DNA of 64,000 nt from Akkermansia muciniphila (GTDB taxonomy: Bacteria; Verrucomicrobiota; Verrucomicrobiia; Verrucomicrobiales; Akkermansiaceae): positions 1 to 64,000 of the forward strand of contig CAMDCV010000011.1 of assembly GCA_945890645.1 (NCBI GenBank), in the 5' to 3' direction. Both the position numbers and the translations under genes were made by a program. Below are positions 17,164-26,425 of the stretch, piece by piece; position 1 is the stretch's first letter, and every line of letters begins with the position of its first letter. The notes beneath the pieces were generated by a model. That model was not told where the DNA came from. It was given only the letters and a program-made list of their open reading frames with translations, and ran no database searches.

Positions 17164-18390
17164 ATGTCACATGTTCTCATTATCGGAGCGGGCGGAGTCG
17201 GTAGCGTGGTCGCTCACAAATGCGCCCAAGTGCCCGCCGTTTTCACCAAAATTACACTCGCCTCACGCACCAAATCCAAGTGCGATGCCATCGCCGCCTC
17301 TGTCCTCGAACGCACTGGCGTGACCATCGATACCGCCGCACTCGATGCCGATGACGTCGCAGCGACCACCGCCTACTTACAATCGCTCAAGCCCGACCTC
17401 CTCCTCAACGTCGCCCTCCCCTACCAAGACCTGCCCCTCATGGACGCTTGTCTTGCTGCTGGCATCGATTACCTCGACACCGCCAACTACGAACCCCCCG
17501 ACGTGGCAAAATTCGAATACTCCTGGCAGTGGGCGTATCAGGAAAAATTCACCAAAGCCGGCCTATCCGCACTTCTCGGCTCCGGCTTCGATCCCGGCGT
17601 GACGAATGTTTTCACCGCCTGGGCGCTAAAGCATCACTTCGATGAAATCCACACCCTCGATATCATCGACGTCAACGGCGGTAATCACGGTCATGCCTTT
17701 GCGACGAATTTTAATCCAGAAATCAACATCCGCGAAGTCACCGCACCTTGCCGCCATTTCGAGAATGGTGATTTCGTCGAGACCCCTGCCATGTCGAAGC
17801 ATCAGGGCTTTACCTGCCCCGAGGGCGTCGGCAGCTTTGAAATTTATCGCATGTATCATGAGGAACTTGAGTCACTTGTGCAACACATCCCCACGATCAA
17901 ACGCGCCCAATTTTGGATGTCGTTTTCGCCGAACTACCTCAAGCACCTCGAAGTGCTGCAAAATGTCGGCATGACTCGCATCGATCCCGTCACATACAAC
18001 GGCGTCGAAATCATCCCTCTCCAGTTCCTCAAAGCCGTTCTCCCCAATCCGGGCGACCTCGGCATCACCACCAAGGGCAGAACCTGCATCGGCAACATCA
18101 TCACCGGTGTCAAGGACGGCAAAGCCAAATCGATTTACATTTACAATATCTGCGATCACGAAGCCTGCTTCGCGGAAGTCGGCTCACAAGCGATTTCTTA
18201 CACCACCGGCGTGCCCGCCATGATTGGTGCCAAGCAAATGCTCGAAGGCACTTGGCGCAAGCCCGGAGTCTGGAACATGGAGCAATATGATCCCGATCCC
18301 TTCATGGCTGACCTCAACGTCCACGGCCTGCCCTGGCAATGGTTTGAGCTAACCCCTGAGCAAGCGGCGAGCTTCACAGTCGCCCCGTAA
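17164..18390 (+). CDS. Carboxynorspermidine dehydrogenase (saccharopine dehydrogenase family)
   Basis: A 408-aa NAD(P)-dependent enzyme. The N-terminal Rossmann motif G-A-G-G-V-G-S-V-V is at about residues 8-16; S-R-T-K-S-K-C follows, then D-Y-L-D-T-A-N-Y-E and G-F-D-P-G-V-T-N-V-F, both typical of the saccharopine dehydrogenase-like group that includes carboxynorspermidine synthase. That enzyme joins a diamine with aspartate semialdehyde on the alternative spermidine/norspermidine route in the cytoplasm. The decarboxylase partner (nspC) is not adjacent, so the exact substrate is inferred. It is divergent from the secretion operon. Confidence 0.82.
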   Translation: MSHVLIIGAGGVGSVVAHKCAQVPAVFTKITLASRTKSKCDAIAASVLERTGVTIDTAALDADDVAATTAYLQSLKPDLLLNVALPYQDLPLMDACLAAGIDYLDTANYEPPDVAKFEYSWQWAYQEKFTKAGLSALLGSGFDPGVTNVFTAWALKHHFDEIHTLDIIDVNGGNHGHAFATNFNPEINIREVTAPCRHFENGDFVETPAMSKHQGFTCPEGVGSFEIYRMYHEELESLVQHIPTIKRAQFWMSFSPNYLKHLEVLQNVGMTRIDPVTYNGVEIIPLQFLKAVLPNPGDLGITTKGRTCIGNIITGVKDGKAKSIYIYNICDHEACFAEVGSQAISYTTGVPAMIGAKQMLEGTWRKPGVWNMEQYDPDPFMADLNVHGLPWQWFELTPEQAASFTVAP

Positions 18391-18395
18391 TCACC

Positions 18396-19418
18396 TTATT
18401 CACCGTCGTCCTTACCTCCGGGGGCGGCGGCTTTTTGCTTAGGAATGGGCGTTTTAGATGGACCCTCTTTGGCCTCCAAAGTCGCGAGTCTGGTAATCTC
18501 TTCAGGATTTGATGCCGCTTCAGCGAGCAAACGGATCGCCTGCGCTGGTATGCCGATGTGCACCATCAAATAGGCGGATGTTTCGCGATTTTTCGACATA
18601 CCGGAAATTTCTGACACGTGTCCGATGGCATTGCCCGCCTGATCGACCACAGCCGAGCCACTGCTCCCAGGGGCCCAGTCGGTGCTGAAATTCACCCGCA
18701 AATGCCGTGCGACATCAAGTTTTTCTAACTCGCCGCCCTGATACTTTCCATTCCAGTAAAAGCGGTTTACGATACCATCACTAAAGTAACCATGCTGGCC
18801 CATCGGTGAGCTGTAGCAGAACGCCGAGGCCCCTTGTTTCACTTTGCCATTGAGCGGTAGCGGTAAAAACTTCGCATCGGCCACTTTGAGAATCGCTGCG
18901 TCCATGGCGGCAGAGCGAGCGATCACTGCAGTCACCGGAAAAACATTTCCGTCATGATCAGCGATGATTAGATAGCCCTCGCGCATGGCAGTGGCTGAGT
19001 TGATCACGTGATCACAAGTTGCCACCACATCCTCTGCGATCGCATAACCACCGGCTAGATTCAGATGCCAATTGTCACAACGCTCACAAAGATAACAATA
19101 ACCCACGCGAAGGTTCGACTTGCGCGCTAGTGTGGAAACTTCTTCCAAAGGCAGAGCAGCAGTTTTCACCGGAAGCAAGGCAACCGCTTGCGGTTTCGGT
19201 TGGAGCAACTGTTTTTTTACCTCATCGCGCGAGATAGGTTTTTGATCTTTGATCAATTGTCGGGCTTTTTCGATAATCGCCTGCTCGGCTTTTTTGAGGC
19301 CTGCGGGAGACATGTCCACAATCGGGGTATCAACACCCTGTGCGAATACAGTGTGCGATTGCGTTAAGATCAAACTGGCACACAAAATTCCGATGCGATA
19401 GGCAGAATTCACATTCAT
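18396..19418 (-). CDS. Secreted trypsin-like serine protease with Cys cluster
   Basis: About 340 aa from the ATG at 19418, which opens a signal peptide ending near V-F-A-Q (about residue 27). The chymotrypsin-fold triad is visible as His137 (C-D-H-V-I), Asp173 (M-D-A-A-I-L) and Ser253 (P-G-S-S-G-S-A), as in DegP-like or V8-like proteases. No PDZ domain is seen. A C-x2-C-x2-C cluster (residues 108-114) precedes the catalytic domain and may bind a metal or form disulfides. The C-terminal tail is Lys/Pro-rich. Acts in the periplasm or outside; substrate unknown. Confidence 0.82.
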   Translation of the reverse strand: MNVNSAYRIGILCASLILTQSHTVFAQGVDTPIVDMSPAGLKKAEQAIIEKARQLIKDQKPISRDEVKKQLLQPKPQAVALLPVKTAALPLEEVSTLARKSNLRVGYCYLCERCDNWHLNLAGGYAIAEDVVATCDHVINSATAMREGYLIIADHDGNVFPVTAVIARSAAMDAAILKVADAKFLPLPLNGKVKQGASAFCYSSPMGQHGYFSDGIVNRFYWNGKYQGGELEKLDVARHLRVNFSTDWAPGSSGSAVVDQAGNAIGHVSEISGMSKNRETSAYLMVHIGIPAQAIRLLAEAASNPEEITRLATLEAKEGPSKTPIPKQKAAAPGGKDDGE

Positions 19419-19449
19419 CACGCCAATGCTAGCGAGCCAGAAACCGATG

Positions 19450-19902
19450 TCAAGCGAGGCAAAGCTGATGCTTGTGCACCGCCGGATTGACGATGTCCTT
19501 GATAAAACGTGCCGAAATGGCAGTCGCATCACCTTTTCCGAAAATGTAAATCCGCTGAGAAATGTGAAGTTGCTTCAGCACAAAAGAATCGCCAGAACGG
19601 CCACGGTAGTAGTTCATGATCGCTTCTTTTTCCAAATCCAGCGCGCCAGGCTTCATGCTGTAGTCAAGATGGAATAAGGCGTCTTTGACCACAGGATCGC
19701 TGCCATCGGAAATTTCCTGACTGACTTCATCAACCAATACTGCACGCGCAAATGCCCGCAGTGCTTGCTCATCGCCCTCGAACTCGAAGCGGTAGGTGCG
19801 GCTGTGTTTCATCGTCAACCCCGCTTTCATCGGAGTATAGAGCAGGGCATCGGCATCACTCGCGTGTTGCCCTTTGCGGATTACTTCGCATTCGTAGTTC
19901 AT
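19450..19902 (-). CDS. PurS-like / FGAM synthase N-domain-like protein
   Basis: A 150-aa protein whose ATG overlaps the purC stop (ATGA). Its middle resembles the PurS-type domain of formylglycinamide ribonucleotide amidotransferase: a strand-helix unit, then D-G-S-D-P-V-V and M-K-P-G-A-L-D-L-E-K-E-A-I. In many bacteria purS follows purC and supplies the small subunit joining PurQ and PurL. This copy is longer than ordinary PurS (about 80 aa), with extra residues at both ends. purQ and purL are not in the window. Function is inferred from context and weak similarity. Confidence 0.55.
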   Translation of the reverse strand: MNYECEVIRKGQHASDADALLYTPMKAGLTMKHSRTYRFEFEGDEQALRAFARAVLVDEVSQEISDGSDPVVKDALFHLDYSMKPGALDLEKEAIMNYYRGRSGDSFVLKQLHISQRIYIFGKGDATAISARFIKDIVNPAVHKHQLCLA

Positions 19903-20609
19903 GATAATTCTTGCAGGCGTTTGAGCACTTCTTCGTAAGCTTCCATCACACCACCAAGGTCGCGGCGGAAGCGATCTTTGTCCATTTTTTCACCGGTCGC
20001 AATGTCCCACAAACGGCATCCATCGGGGCTGATTTCATCAGCCAAAACAATCACGGAGGGATCGCTGGCAAGCCGACCGAACTCTAACTTAAAGTCAATC
20101 AAACGCAGACCCGCTTTGGCAAACAGCCCCGAGAGGAAATCATTCACCCGCAGCGCCGAAACTCGCAAAAAATCCATTTCTTCTGGCGTCGCCAGCTTCA
20201 ACTCGCGAATGTAATCATCGTTCACCAAGGGGTCGCCGAGCTCATCGCTCTTGAGCGAAAATTCGATGATCGGTTGCGAAAATGTTTGCCCCTCGGGCTG
20301 ACCGGTGCGTTTGCAATAACTGCCCGCCGAAACATTGCGGATGATCACCTCGACCATCACGATTTCGACTTTTTTCACCAGCACGTTGGTGTCATCGATC
20401 TGCTTCACGAAGTGCGTCGGGATGCCAGCGCGTTCCAGTTGGCCATAGATCAAGGTGCTGATCGTATTATTCAGTCGGCCCTTGTTTTCAAATTGGGCTT
20501 TTTTCTCCCCGTTGAAGGCGGTGGCATCATTCTTAAACTCCATCCGCAATACCTGTGGGTCTTCCGTGGTCCACAGACGTTTTGCCTTGCCTTCGTAAAG
20601 TGCTTCCAT
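19899..20609 (-). CDS. purC: Phosphoribosylaminoimidazole-succinocarboxamide synthase (SAICAR synthetase)
   Basis: Purine biosynthesis: ATP-dependent ligation of aspartate to CAIR in the cytoplasm. 236 aa, the normal bacterial length. Conserved parts include L-Y-E-G-K-A-K-R at the start, F-K-N-D-A-T-A-F-N-G, the R-N-V-S-A-G-S signature, L-I-D-F-K-L-E-F-G and L-A-D-E-I-S-P-D-G-C-R-L-W-D. First of a coupled pair with the PurS-like gene. Confidence 0.96.
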   Translation of the reverse strand: MEALYEGKAKRLWTTEDPQVLRMEFKNDATAFNGEKKAQFENKGRLNNTISTLIYGQLERAGIPTHFVKQIDDTNVLVKKVEIVMVEVIIRNVSAGSYCKRTGQPEGQTFSQPIIEFSLKSDELGDPLVNDDYIRELKLATPEEMDFLRVSALRVNDFLSGLFAKAGLRLIDFKLEFGRLASDPSVIVLADEISPDGCRLWDIATGEKMDKDRFRRDLGGVMEAYEEVLKRLQELS

Positions 20610-20672
20610 GCCCGCTATGTAGGGATCACCCGCATTTCGGTCAAGCAGAACAGTGACGCGCCACTGATTTTC

Positions 20673-21269
20673 CTAACTACGCAAAAACCATCCGGTGATG
20701 CTCATACGCGGCTTGTGCGAAATCAACACCTCGTGCCAGTGGTCATCCGCCATGAAACACACGAGCTTTCCTATCCGCGGCTCAATTAGCACCGATGATC
20801 CCTGCGCCTTGCCCGGTGTTGTCCACAACCGCAGCTCGCCGCCATCACCTGGCAGCCAGTCCTCATTCAAATACAAAATCACCGTCACGATACGCTTCGT
20901 GGCACCCGCATGTTGATCGCGATGCGCTTTGTAAAAACCACCAGCCGGATATACCGCAAAGTGACTCTCGAAATCAAACAGTCCCAGAAAAAATTGCTCA
21001 TTCAATGCCAGACGCAATTGTTCCATTTGCGTTTGATATATTTTCTTAAACTCTGCCCCAGATCCAGAATCCAGCCATGAAATGGAATCGTTGCGGATCG
21101 CTTCTCGCACCCCCATGCCCATTCCTTTTCCGACCGCTGCTTGATGGAGTGGATTGTCGACCATCTTAGTCAAACATTCATCGCGCAAGTTACAGCAAAA
21201 CGATCGTTCAAAAAAATCTTCGTGCTCGAACCAACCTACCGTGGAGATTGCTGTTAGAAGATTATTCAC
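20673..21269 (-). CDS. Fe(II)/2-oxoglutarate-dependent oxygenase
   Basis: A 198-aa cytoplasmic protein of the prolyl-4-hydroxylase/SM-20 type. The iron ligands fit the family: His116 and Asp118 (A-H-R-D-Q-H), His179 (H-W-H-E) and Arg188 for 2-oxoglutarate (R-M-S-I-T-G-W-F). The strand V-T-V-I-L-Y-L-N-E-D-W and G-G-E-L-R-L-W are typical. Substrate unknown; protein prolyl hydroxylation is the commonest role in this group. It stands alone between purC and rodA. Confidence 0.87.
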   Translation of the reverse strand: MNNLLTAISTVGWFEHEDFFERSFCCNLRDECLTKMVDNPLHQAAVGKGMGMGVREAIRNDSISWLDSGSGAEFKKIYQTQMEQLRLALNEQFFLGLFDFESHFAVYPAGGFYKAHRDQHAGATKRIVTVILYLNEDWLPGDGGELRLWTTPGKAQGSSVLIEPRIGKLVCFMADDHWHEVLISHKPRMSITGWFLRS

Positions 21270-21352
21270 TAGGCAAGAAACAGCAATTTCGTAATAACTA
21301 CAATGATTTTAAGCTTTTTGCCCAATATGAAAATCACGTTAAAAATAACGAA

Positions 21353-21412
21353 CCCCGCTTCGGCAAACTGAGAGTCTCCCCCCAGACACTCTCAATCTGT
21401 TCCGAAACGGGG
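21353..21412 (-). terminator. Two-tier inverted repeat downstream of rodA
   Basis: Outer arms CCCCG-C-TTCGG (21353-21363) and CCGAA-A-CGGGG (21402-21412) pair over 11 positions with one mismatch, and inside them TGAGAGT (21369-21375) pairs with ACTCTCA (21388-21394). It lies after the rodA stop on the minus strand. There is no immediate T-run, so it may be a factor-assisted terminator or mRNA end protector rather than a classical intrinsic terminator. Confidence 0.45.
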
Positions 21413-21490
21413 AACAGAAAAGAACATATGAAGAAAATGAATTTTAGCAACAAAAATTAGAATTATTTCTCAAATTCGTTAGTTACGCAC

Positions 21491-22687
21491 TCAGTCGAAA
21501 TCGCTGACCTTAACAATTTCCATCGCATTCCGATGAATCCAAACGCTTTGCACGAGGCCCAGCATGAACATGCACATGACCACAAAGGTGCCGGAGTAAC
21601 TGATTAGTGGCAACGGGATCCCTGTAATCGGCATCAACAATACGCACATGCCTATGTTTTCAAAAATGTGGGCAAAGAAAAACGCTACTACGCAAGCTAC
21701 GACGAGACGCCCCATCAAGTCCCTGCTGTAAAAGGATACGAAAAGACAAAGGATCAACAAGGTGGCGAACACCGTGATCAAAAATAGACTCCCTCGAAAT
21801 CCGAATTCTTCGGCAAGCACTGCGAAGATGAAGTCATTATGAGCCGTTTTCCAAGGGATGTAGCGTTTCGCATGCAGTGAACCACGCGTTTCGGGGGCAT
21901 TCCACCCCGTACCCATCATACCAGCCTTGCCTACCGCCATCGAGGCATAGTAGGCGCCATACGCGGGACCCGATGTATCCACAGGCTTTTCTTGCAGCAT
22001 GTCCAAATACAACTGAATCCGCTCGGGACCGCGTGTCGAGACACTCGGAAGGACAATCAAATACATCATCGGCACAAAACCAATGCCGAGAATCGCCATG
22101 AGCGATAAATAGCGAAAAGGCACGCCCCCAATCAACAATGCCACGATCGCCACGGGAATCCATACCAAAGCCGATCCCATATCGCCCATTTTCATCATCA
22201 TTAAAAAGGGCAATCCTGACAATCCCGCGATGATGGCAATGCGAACAATCGGGAGCCCGAAGAGTCGGTGCAATCGCGGTAAATCCTGCAACAACCATGA
22301 GATCATCAACACGCCCGAGGCCACCCCCAACTGCGCTGGCTGAAAGGTGATCGGACCAATGCTCAACTGGTGAACTTCCGTATCGCTGCCCATCACTTTT
22401 GCCATGCATACCAAACTCACCACGTAAATCGGCAAAGCCAGCCAGCGTATCCATCGGTAGTCAAACAAAGCCGTCCCAAAATAAACGACAGAGCCAATAA
22501 CGATCCACTTTTTTTGCTGGTCCGCGTAATACGCGCCCGCGGTTCCGAATTCCTCTAACAATCTCGCACTTACCGGCAGGTGACGCGCAGCGCTTTCGAT
22601 GGCGTAAATGCCAAAGATGAGCAGTGCATACATGAGCAATACCAACACCCAATTCATTCCGAGGATTTTGCGTAAAATGGGCGACAT
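21491..22687 (-). CDS. rodA: Rod-shape protein RodA (SEDS glycosyltransferase)
   Basis: A 398-aa polytopic inner-membrane protein of the FtsW/RodA/SpoVE family, which polymerises lipid II glycan for side-wall elongation together with a class B PBP. About ten hydrophobic segments are visible; conserved family parts are Q-P-A-Q-L (about 117-121, the lipid-II site region usually written Q-P-S-E), the H-N-D-F-I-F-A-V-L-A-E-E-F-G-F signature, and the C-terminal P-L-P-L-I-S-Y-S-G-T. The P-A-Q variation from P-S-E is notable. No mreBCD or pbp2 gene adjoins it on the right; deoB is upstream. Confidence 0.9.
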   Translation of the reverse strand: MSPILRKILGMNWVLVLLMYALLIFGIYAIESAARHLPVSARLLEEFGTAGAYYADQQKKWIVIGSVVYFGTALFDYRWIRWLALPIYVVSLVCMAKVMGSDTEVHQLSIGPITFQPAQLGVASGVLMISWLLQDLPRLHRLFGLPIVRIAIIAGLSGLPFLMMMKMGDMGSALVWIPVAIVALLIGGVPFRYLSLMAILGIGFVPMMYLIVLPSVSTRGPERIQLYLDMLQEKPVDTSGPAYGAYYASMAVGKAGMMGTGWNAPETRGSLHAKRYIPWKTAHNDFIFAVLAEEFGFRGSLFLITVFATLLILCLFVSFYSRDLMGRLVVACVVAFFFAHIFENIGMCVLLMPITGIPLPLISYSGTFVVMCMFMLGLVQSVWIHRNAMEIVKVSDFD

Positions 22688-22791
22688 GGATGAAAAGAGT
22701 AACTGCCAAATACTGCCGTATCAGCGGTGCACTGGCAAGACACTGTTGCAAATCCATTGCAGAAATATTGAGCAATGGTGAATCAACTCAC

Positions 22792-23922
22792 TTACTCGTT
22801 TCGCAAAAAGAATCTTTCCAATAACTCCGCCACCTGTGTGAAATCACCTGATTGATGCAAAGGTGAGGGACTGTGCAAGGTCAGAAGTGGCACCTGCTCC
22901 CGTGTGTGATCGGTGCCAGGATGATAAGGATCATTGCCATGATCGGCCGTAATGCAGACAAATTCTCCCTCCGCTACCTGCGGTAACCACCGTCCGAGCC
23001 ATGCATCGAATTCCCGCAATGCCTGCGCGTAGCCCGTGGGATCGCGTCGATGCCCATACAGCATGTCGAAATCCACCAGATTCGCCACAATCAATTCATC
23101 GCCCTCGCGCTCTCGCTGCCACAAGCGCTCCATCACGGCCATGCCCGCGGCATTCGATTTGGTCGGCACACTTTCCGCCAATCCCCTACCCGCGAAAATA
23201 TCAGAAATTTTCCCCACGCCCGTGATTTTCACCCCGGCTTCTTGCAGACGGTCCAACACCATCGTGGGTGGCTCTAACGAAAAATCCCGACGGTTCGCCG
23301 TGCGACTAAATCCCTCCTGCGCATTCCCCGCAAATGGCCGCGCAATCACCCGCCCGACACGCAACCCCCGCGCATCCAGCAAGGCCCGCGCCTGCGCACA
23401 AATCTCCAGCAATCGAGCAAGTCCGAAGCATTCCTCATGCGCCGCAATCTGCATCACGGAATCCGCACTGGTATAAAGTATAGGCATTCCACTGCGACAA
23501 TGTTCCTCACCGAGACGCACCAAAATTTCCGTGCCCGATGCCACGCAATTGCCAATAAAACAAACGCCTGTTCGCGCTTCCAATTCTGCCATCAGCTCCT
23601 CCGGAAAACTCGCAAAGGTCACAAACGGCTGCTCTAACACAACTCCCGCTAACTCCCAATGCCCCGTCGTTGTATCTTTTCCAATCGACTTCTCCGTCAA
23701 TCGACAAGCCGCCGCGCCCGCCCGCAAGGGCACCGCCTCCGGCACCACCGCACTGCGCCCGCGCATAATTTCATACAGCCCCAAGCTCGCAAGATTCGGC
23801 AATTCCAAACCTTCGTGCTGAAACAAATGACCCAAGGTATCCGCCCCCGCGTCACCAAAATCCACCGCGTCCGGAGCCCCACCACAGCCCACCGAATCCA
23901 TCACCAAACACAATGCGCGCAT
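22792..23922 (-). CDS. deoB: Phosphopentomutase DeoB
   Basis: Interconverts ribose-1-phosphate/deoxyribose-1-phosphate and the 5-phosphates in nucleoside salvage, in the cytoplasm. 376 aa with the alkaline-phosphatase-fold metal sites: D-S-V-G-C-G-G-A-P-D at about 9-18, G-A-D-T-L-G-H, the phospho-Thr region G-K-D-T-T-T-G-H-W-E, and C-terminal T-A-D-H-G-N-D-P plus D-H-T-R-E. A second GC-rich frame over the same DNA is a shadow. Neighbouring rodA is on the same strand 104 bp away. Confidence 0.94.
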   Translation of the reverse strand: MRALCLVMDSVGCGGAPDAVDFGDAGADTLGHLFQHEGLELPNLASLGLYEIMRGRSAVVPEAVPLRAGAAACRLTEKSIGKDTTTGHWELAGVVLEQPFVTFASFPEELMAELEARTGVCFIGNCVASGTEILVRLGEEHCRSGMPILYTSADSVMQIAAHEECFGLARLLEICAQARALLDARGLRVGRVIARPFAGNAQEGFSRTANRRDFSLEPPTMVLDRLQEAGVKITGVGKISDIFAGRGLAESVPTKSNAAGMAVMERLWQREREGDELIVANLVDFDMLYGHRRDPTGYAQALREFDAWLGRWLPQVAEGEFVCITADHGNDPYHPGTDHTREQVPLLTLHSPSPLHQSGDFTQVAELLERFFLRNE

Positions 23923-24181
23923 GAATTCACTCTATCGCATCCCCCGCGACAGCAAAGCATATTTATGGCAGTGCACAAAAGCGCGTAATTCGACATCCTG
24001 GGGACTCTACTATGTTAGGGCACTGTCGTTATATCATGCATTAAATCCCTTCCCTGAAGACTACGAGATAATGAGGCTGATATACAGAAGCCAAGCAAAA
24101 AATCTTGCCATACCGGGTGTCGGCTGCTTTTCTCTATTCGAAGCACACTTGAGATATGACATGCCATGTGGCTACGAATAA
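23921..24181 (+). CDS. Small unknown ORF, possibly a remnant
   Basis: An 86-aa frame starting 2 nt inside the end of the divergent deoB start region. No domain recognised, no signal peptide, no hydrophobic helix. Composition becomes AT-rich through this ORF, unlike deoB. It could be a real accessory gene or the remains of one left by an insertion; the first half looks less gene-like than the second. Confidence 0.3.
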   Translation: MNSLYRIPRDSKAYLWQCTKARNSTSWGLYYVRALSLYHALNPFPEDYEIMRLIYRSQAKNLAIPGVGCFSLFEAHLRYDMPCGYE

Positions 24182-24202
24182 ATACTGTTAGCCAGACAAT
24201 TT

Positions 24203-24501
<299 letters not shown>

Positions 24502-24523
24502 TAAAAATACTACATTTCATATC

Positions 24524-25117
24524 ATGCCTGATGAACACAACAAATCATGGGATTTCCCCAACAACATTACTCTTTGGGAGAAAATCACTTATCTTAGGTT
24601 TAAGAGACCTAATTGGGTTAATGGTAATGAAGGAGATGATCTAAGAATTTTGTATGACAATATCGATCGCTTATTTACTCATGGAATAGTGACTTGGGGG
24701 CACATTATTCAAGTTAACGAAGAATTATTCAATGGTGGTTCAGATGATCTACCTGGTGAAGTTGTCTATTCTATTGATGATAAGGAGACTGTAAGTCTTA
24801 TTGATTTAGAAGATATAGCCCACAAACTATATGATCTTAAAGGTCAAGAACCTAACAATCCTCAATTATCACCTATAGCCAATTACCTTACTAATGAATA
24901 TAAACGTGTTTTTGGTCTTCAAGTGCCTAGTATGATCAGTCCAAACTCGAAGTGCCGAATATCGACGACAATGTTTATTAGAAAGCACTTACCTAATCGA
25001 CGAATCAATTTTACGGCACTTCCTATAATTGTCCATCCAAGCGAGCCATTTATTGTTTTACCACTTCCCTATAAATATTGGACTCAATACCAAAAAGATC
25101 AGGTAAAAGCCCATTAA
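24524..25117 (+). CDS. Unknown AT-rich protein (197 aa)
   Basis: Begins 22 nt after the attC-like site. The soluble protein is rich in Asn, Ile, Asp and Tyr, with motifs F-P-N-N-I-T-L-W-E-K-I-T-Y-L and G-I-V-T-W-G-H-I-I-Q-V and G-E-V-V-Y-S. I believe similar hypothetical proteins exist, but I cannot name a family. Codon use is strongly A/T-ending, unlike leuB and deoB beside it, which indicates transfer. Likely the cargo of a cassette or small island. Confidence 0.75.
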   Translation: MPDEHNKSWDFPNNITLWEKITYLRFKRPNWVNGNEGDDLRILYDNIDRLFTHGIVTWGHIIQVNEELFNGGSDDLPGEVVYSIDDKETVSLIDLEDIAHKLYDLKGQEPNNPQLSPIANYLTNEYKRVFGLQVPSMISPNSKCRISTTMFIRKHLPNRRINFTALPIIVHPSEPFIVLPLPYKYWTQYQKDQVKAH

Positions 25118-25270
25118 ACACTCAATAATCAAATAAAAATGCAGAACAAAACGCTACATCCAATGACGGGTAAGGCTCCTGTTTGAATTCGGCCTTCCAT
25201 CCCCACCTTGGATGCTCTCATCGCTCGCATCCCCACCAAAAAAACCCACCCAAAAACTTCCCGCTTGATT

Positions 25271-25321
25271 GTGGCGGTGATTTGGCGAACCCTGCGCCAC
25301 CGCGAATTCGCAGGTTTTTTT
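25271..25321 (+). promoter_or_regulatory. Attenuator-like leader just upstream of leuB
   Basis: A stem CCTGCG (25291-25296) / CGCAGG (25309-25314) followed by seven Ts (25315-25321) looks like an intrinsic terminator ending 4 nt before the leuB ATG. An upstream segment GTGGCG (25271-25276) is perfectly complementary to CGCCAC (25295-25300), overlapping the terminator's left arm, so the two folds exclude each other. A possible 18-codon leader ORF (25212-25268) with three Leu codons precedes it. Conditional termination is inference; a constitutive terminator for the upstream island is the simpler reading. Confidence 0.4.
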
Positions 25322-25325
25322 ACCC

Positions 25326-26420
25326 ATGCATACCATTACCATTCTATCCGGCGACGGCATCGGCCCCGAAGTCATGATTCAGGCCCTCCGCGTGCTCGAC
25401 GCAGTTGCAGAGAAGTTCCAATTTTCCATCACCCGCGGCGAACACCTCGTCGGCGGTGCGGCCATCGATGCCACGGGACATCCATTGCCACCGGAAACCA
25501 TCGCCGCTTGCGAAAAAGCCGATGCCATTTTGTTTGGATCGGTCGGCGGCCCGAAATGGGAAGCCCTGCCCCCTGACATCCAGCCTGAGCGCGGTGCGCT
25601 ACTCCCCTTGCGCAAGCATTTCGGTCTCTTCGCCAACCTGCGCCCGGGCGTCTGCCTCCCCGCGCTGATCCATGCCTCGCCGGTGAAAAACGAACTCATC
25701 CCGCAGGGCTTCGATGTGCTCTGCGTGCGCGAGCTCACTGGTGGCATCTATTTTGGCCAACCGAAAGGTCGTCGCGAAGAAAATGGCGAGCCAGTCGCCT
25801 TCGATACCATGATTTACAAAAAATCAGAAATCGAGCGCATCCTCCGCGTGGCATTCACCGCTGCGATGGGTCGTGGAAAACGACTCGTCTCCGTGGACAA
25901 AGCCAACGTCCTCGCCTCCTCAGTGCTGTGGCGCGAAACCGCCAACGAAGTCGCCAAAGAATTCCCTGAAGTCGCGCTGTCGCACATGTATGTCGATAAC
26001 GCCGCGATGCAGCTCGTCAAGCGCCCCTCTGAGTTCGATGTGCTCGTGACCGAAAACCTCTTCGGCGATATTCTCTCCGACGAAATGGCCATGATCTCCG
26101 GCTCACTCGGAATGCTGCCCTCCGCTTCCCTCGGATCGAAAAACGACAAAGGCCTCTACTTCGGCATGTATGAGCCCTCCGGCGGTTCCGCTCCCGACAT
26201 CGCTGGTCAAGGCATCGCCAATCCGATCGCTCAAATCCTCAGCGTCTCGATGCTGCTGCGTTACTCGCTGGGCGAATCCGCTGCTGCCGATGACATCGAC
26301 GCCGCTGTTGCCGCCACCATCCGCGATGGCCTCCGCACCGGTGACATCGCCACCAGCAACCCCGCCGAAACGCGCGTCAACACCAGCGCTATGGGCGACG
26401 CAGTCCTCGCCCGACTCTAA
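25326..26420 (+). CDS. leuB: 3-isopropylmalate dehydrogenase LeuB
   Basis: Leucine biosynthesis: NAD+-dependent oxidation and decarboxylation of 3-isopropylmalate, in the cytoplasm. 364 aa, normal length. Family markers: G-D-G-I-G-P-E-V at the start, [22 protein letters not shown], the metal-binding [13 protein letters not shown] and C-terminal [14 protein letters not shown]. Other leu genes are not adjacent. An attenuator-like leader precedes it. Confidence 0.97.
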   Translation: MHTITILSGDGIGPEVMIQALRVLDAVAEKFQFSITRGEHLVGGAAIDATGHPLPPETIAACEKADAILFGSVGGPKWEALPPDIQPERGALLPLRKHFGLFANLRPGVCLPALIHASPVKNELIPQGFDVLCVRELTGGIYFGQPKGRREENGEPVAFDTMIYKKSEIERILRVAFTAAMGRGKRLVSVDKANVLASSVLWRETANEVAKEFPEVALSHMYVDNAAMQLVKRPSEFDVLVTENLFGDILSDEMAMISGSLGMLPSASLGSKNDKGLYFGMYEPSGGSAPDIAGQGIANPIAQILSVSMLLRYSLGESAAADDIDAAVAATIRDGLRTGDIATSNPAETRVNTSAMGDAVLARL

Positions 26421-26425
26421 CAAAC

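Noticed and set aside
24182-24202. A second attC before the 24203 ORF
   Set aside because: GTTAGCC at 24189 is near an R' box, but no matching R'' and no foldable middle part were found upstream.
25118-25210. An attC after the 24524 ORF
   Set aside because: No RYYYAAC/GTTRRRY pair or hairpin seen.
25212-25268. Leader peptide proving classical leucine attenuation
   Set aside because: Only three Leu codons, spread over the ORF; kept only as a possible part of the leader.
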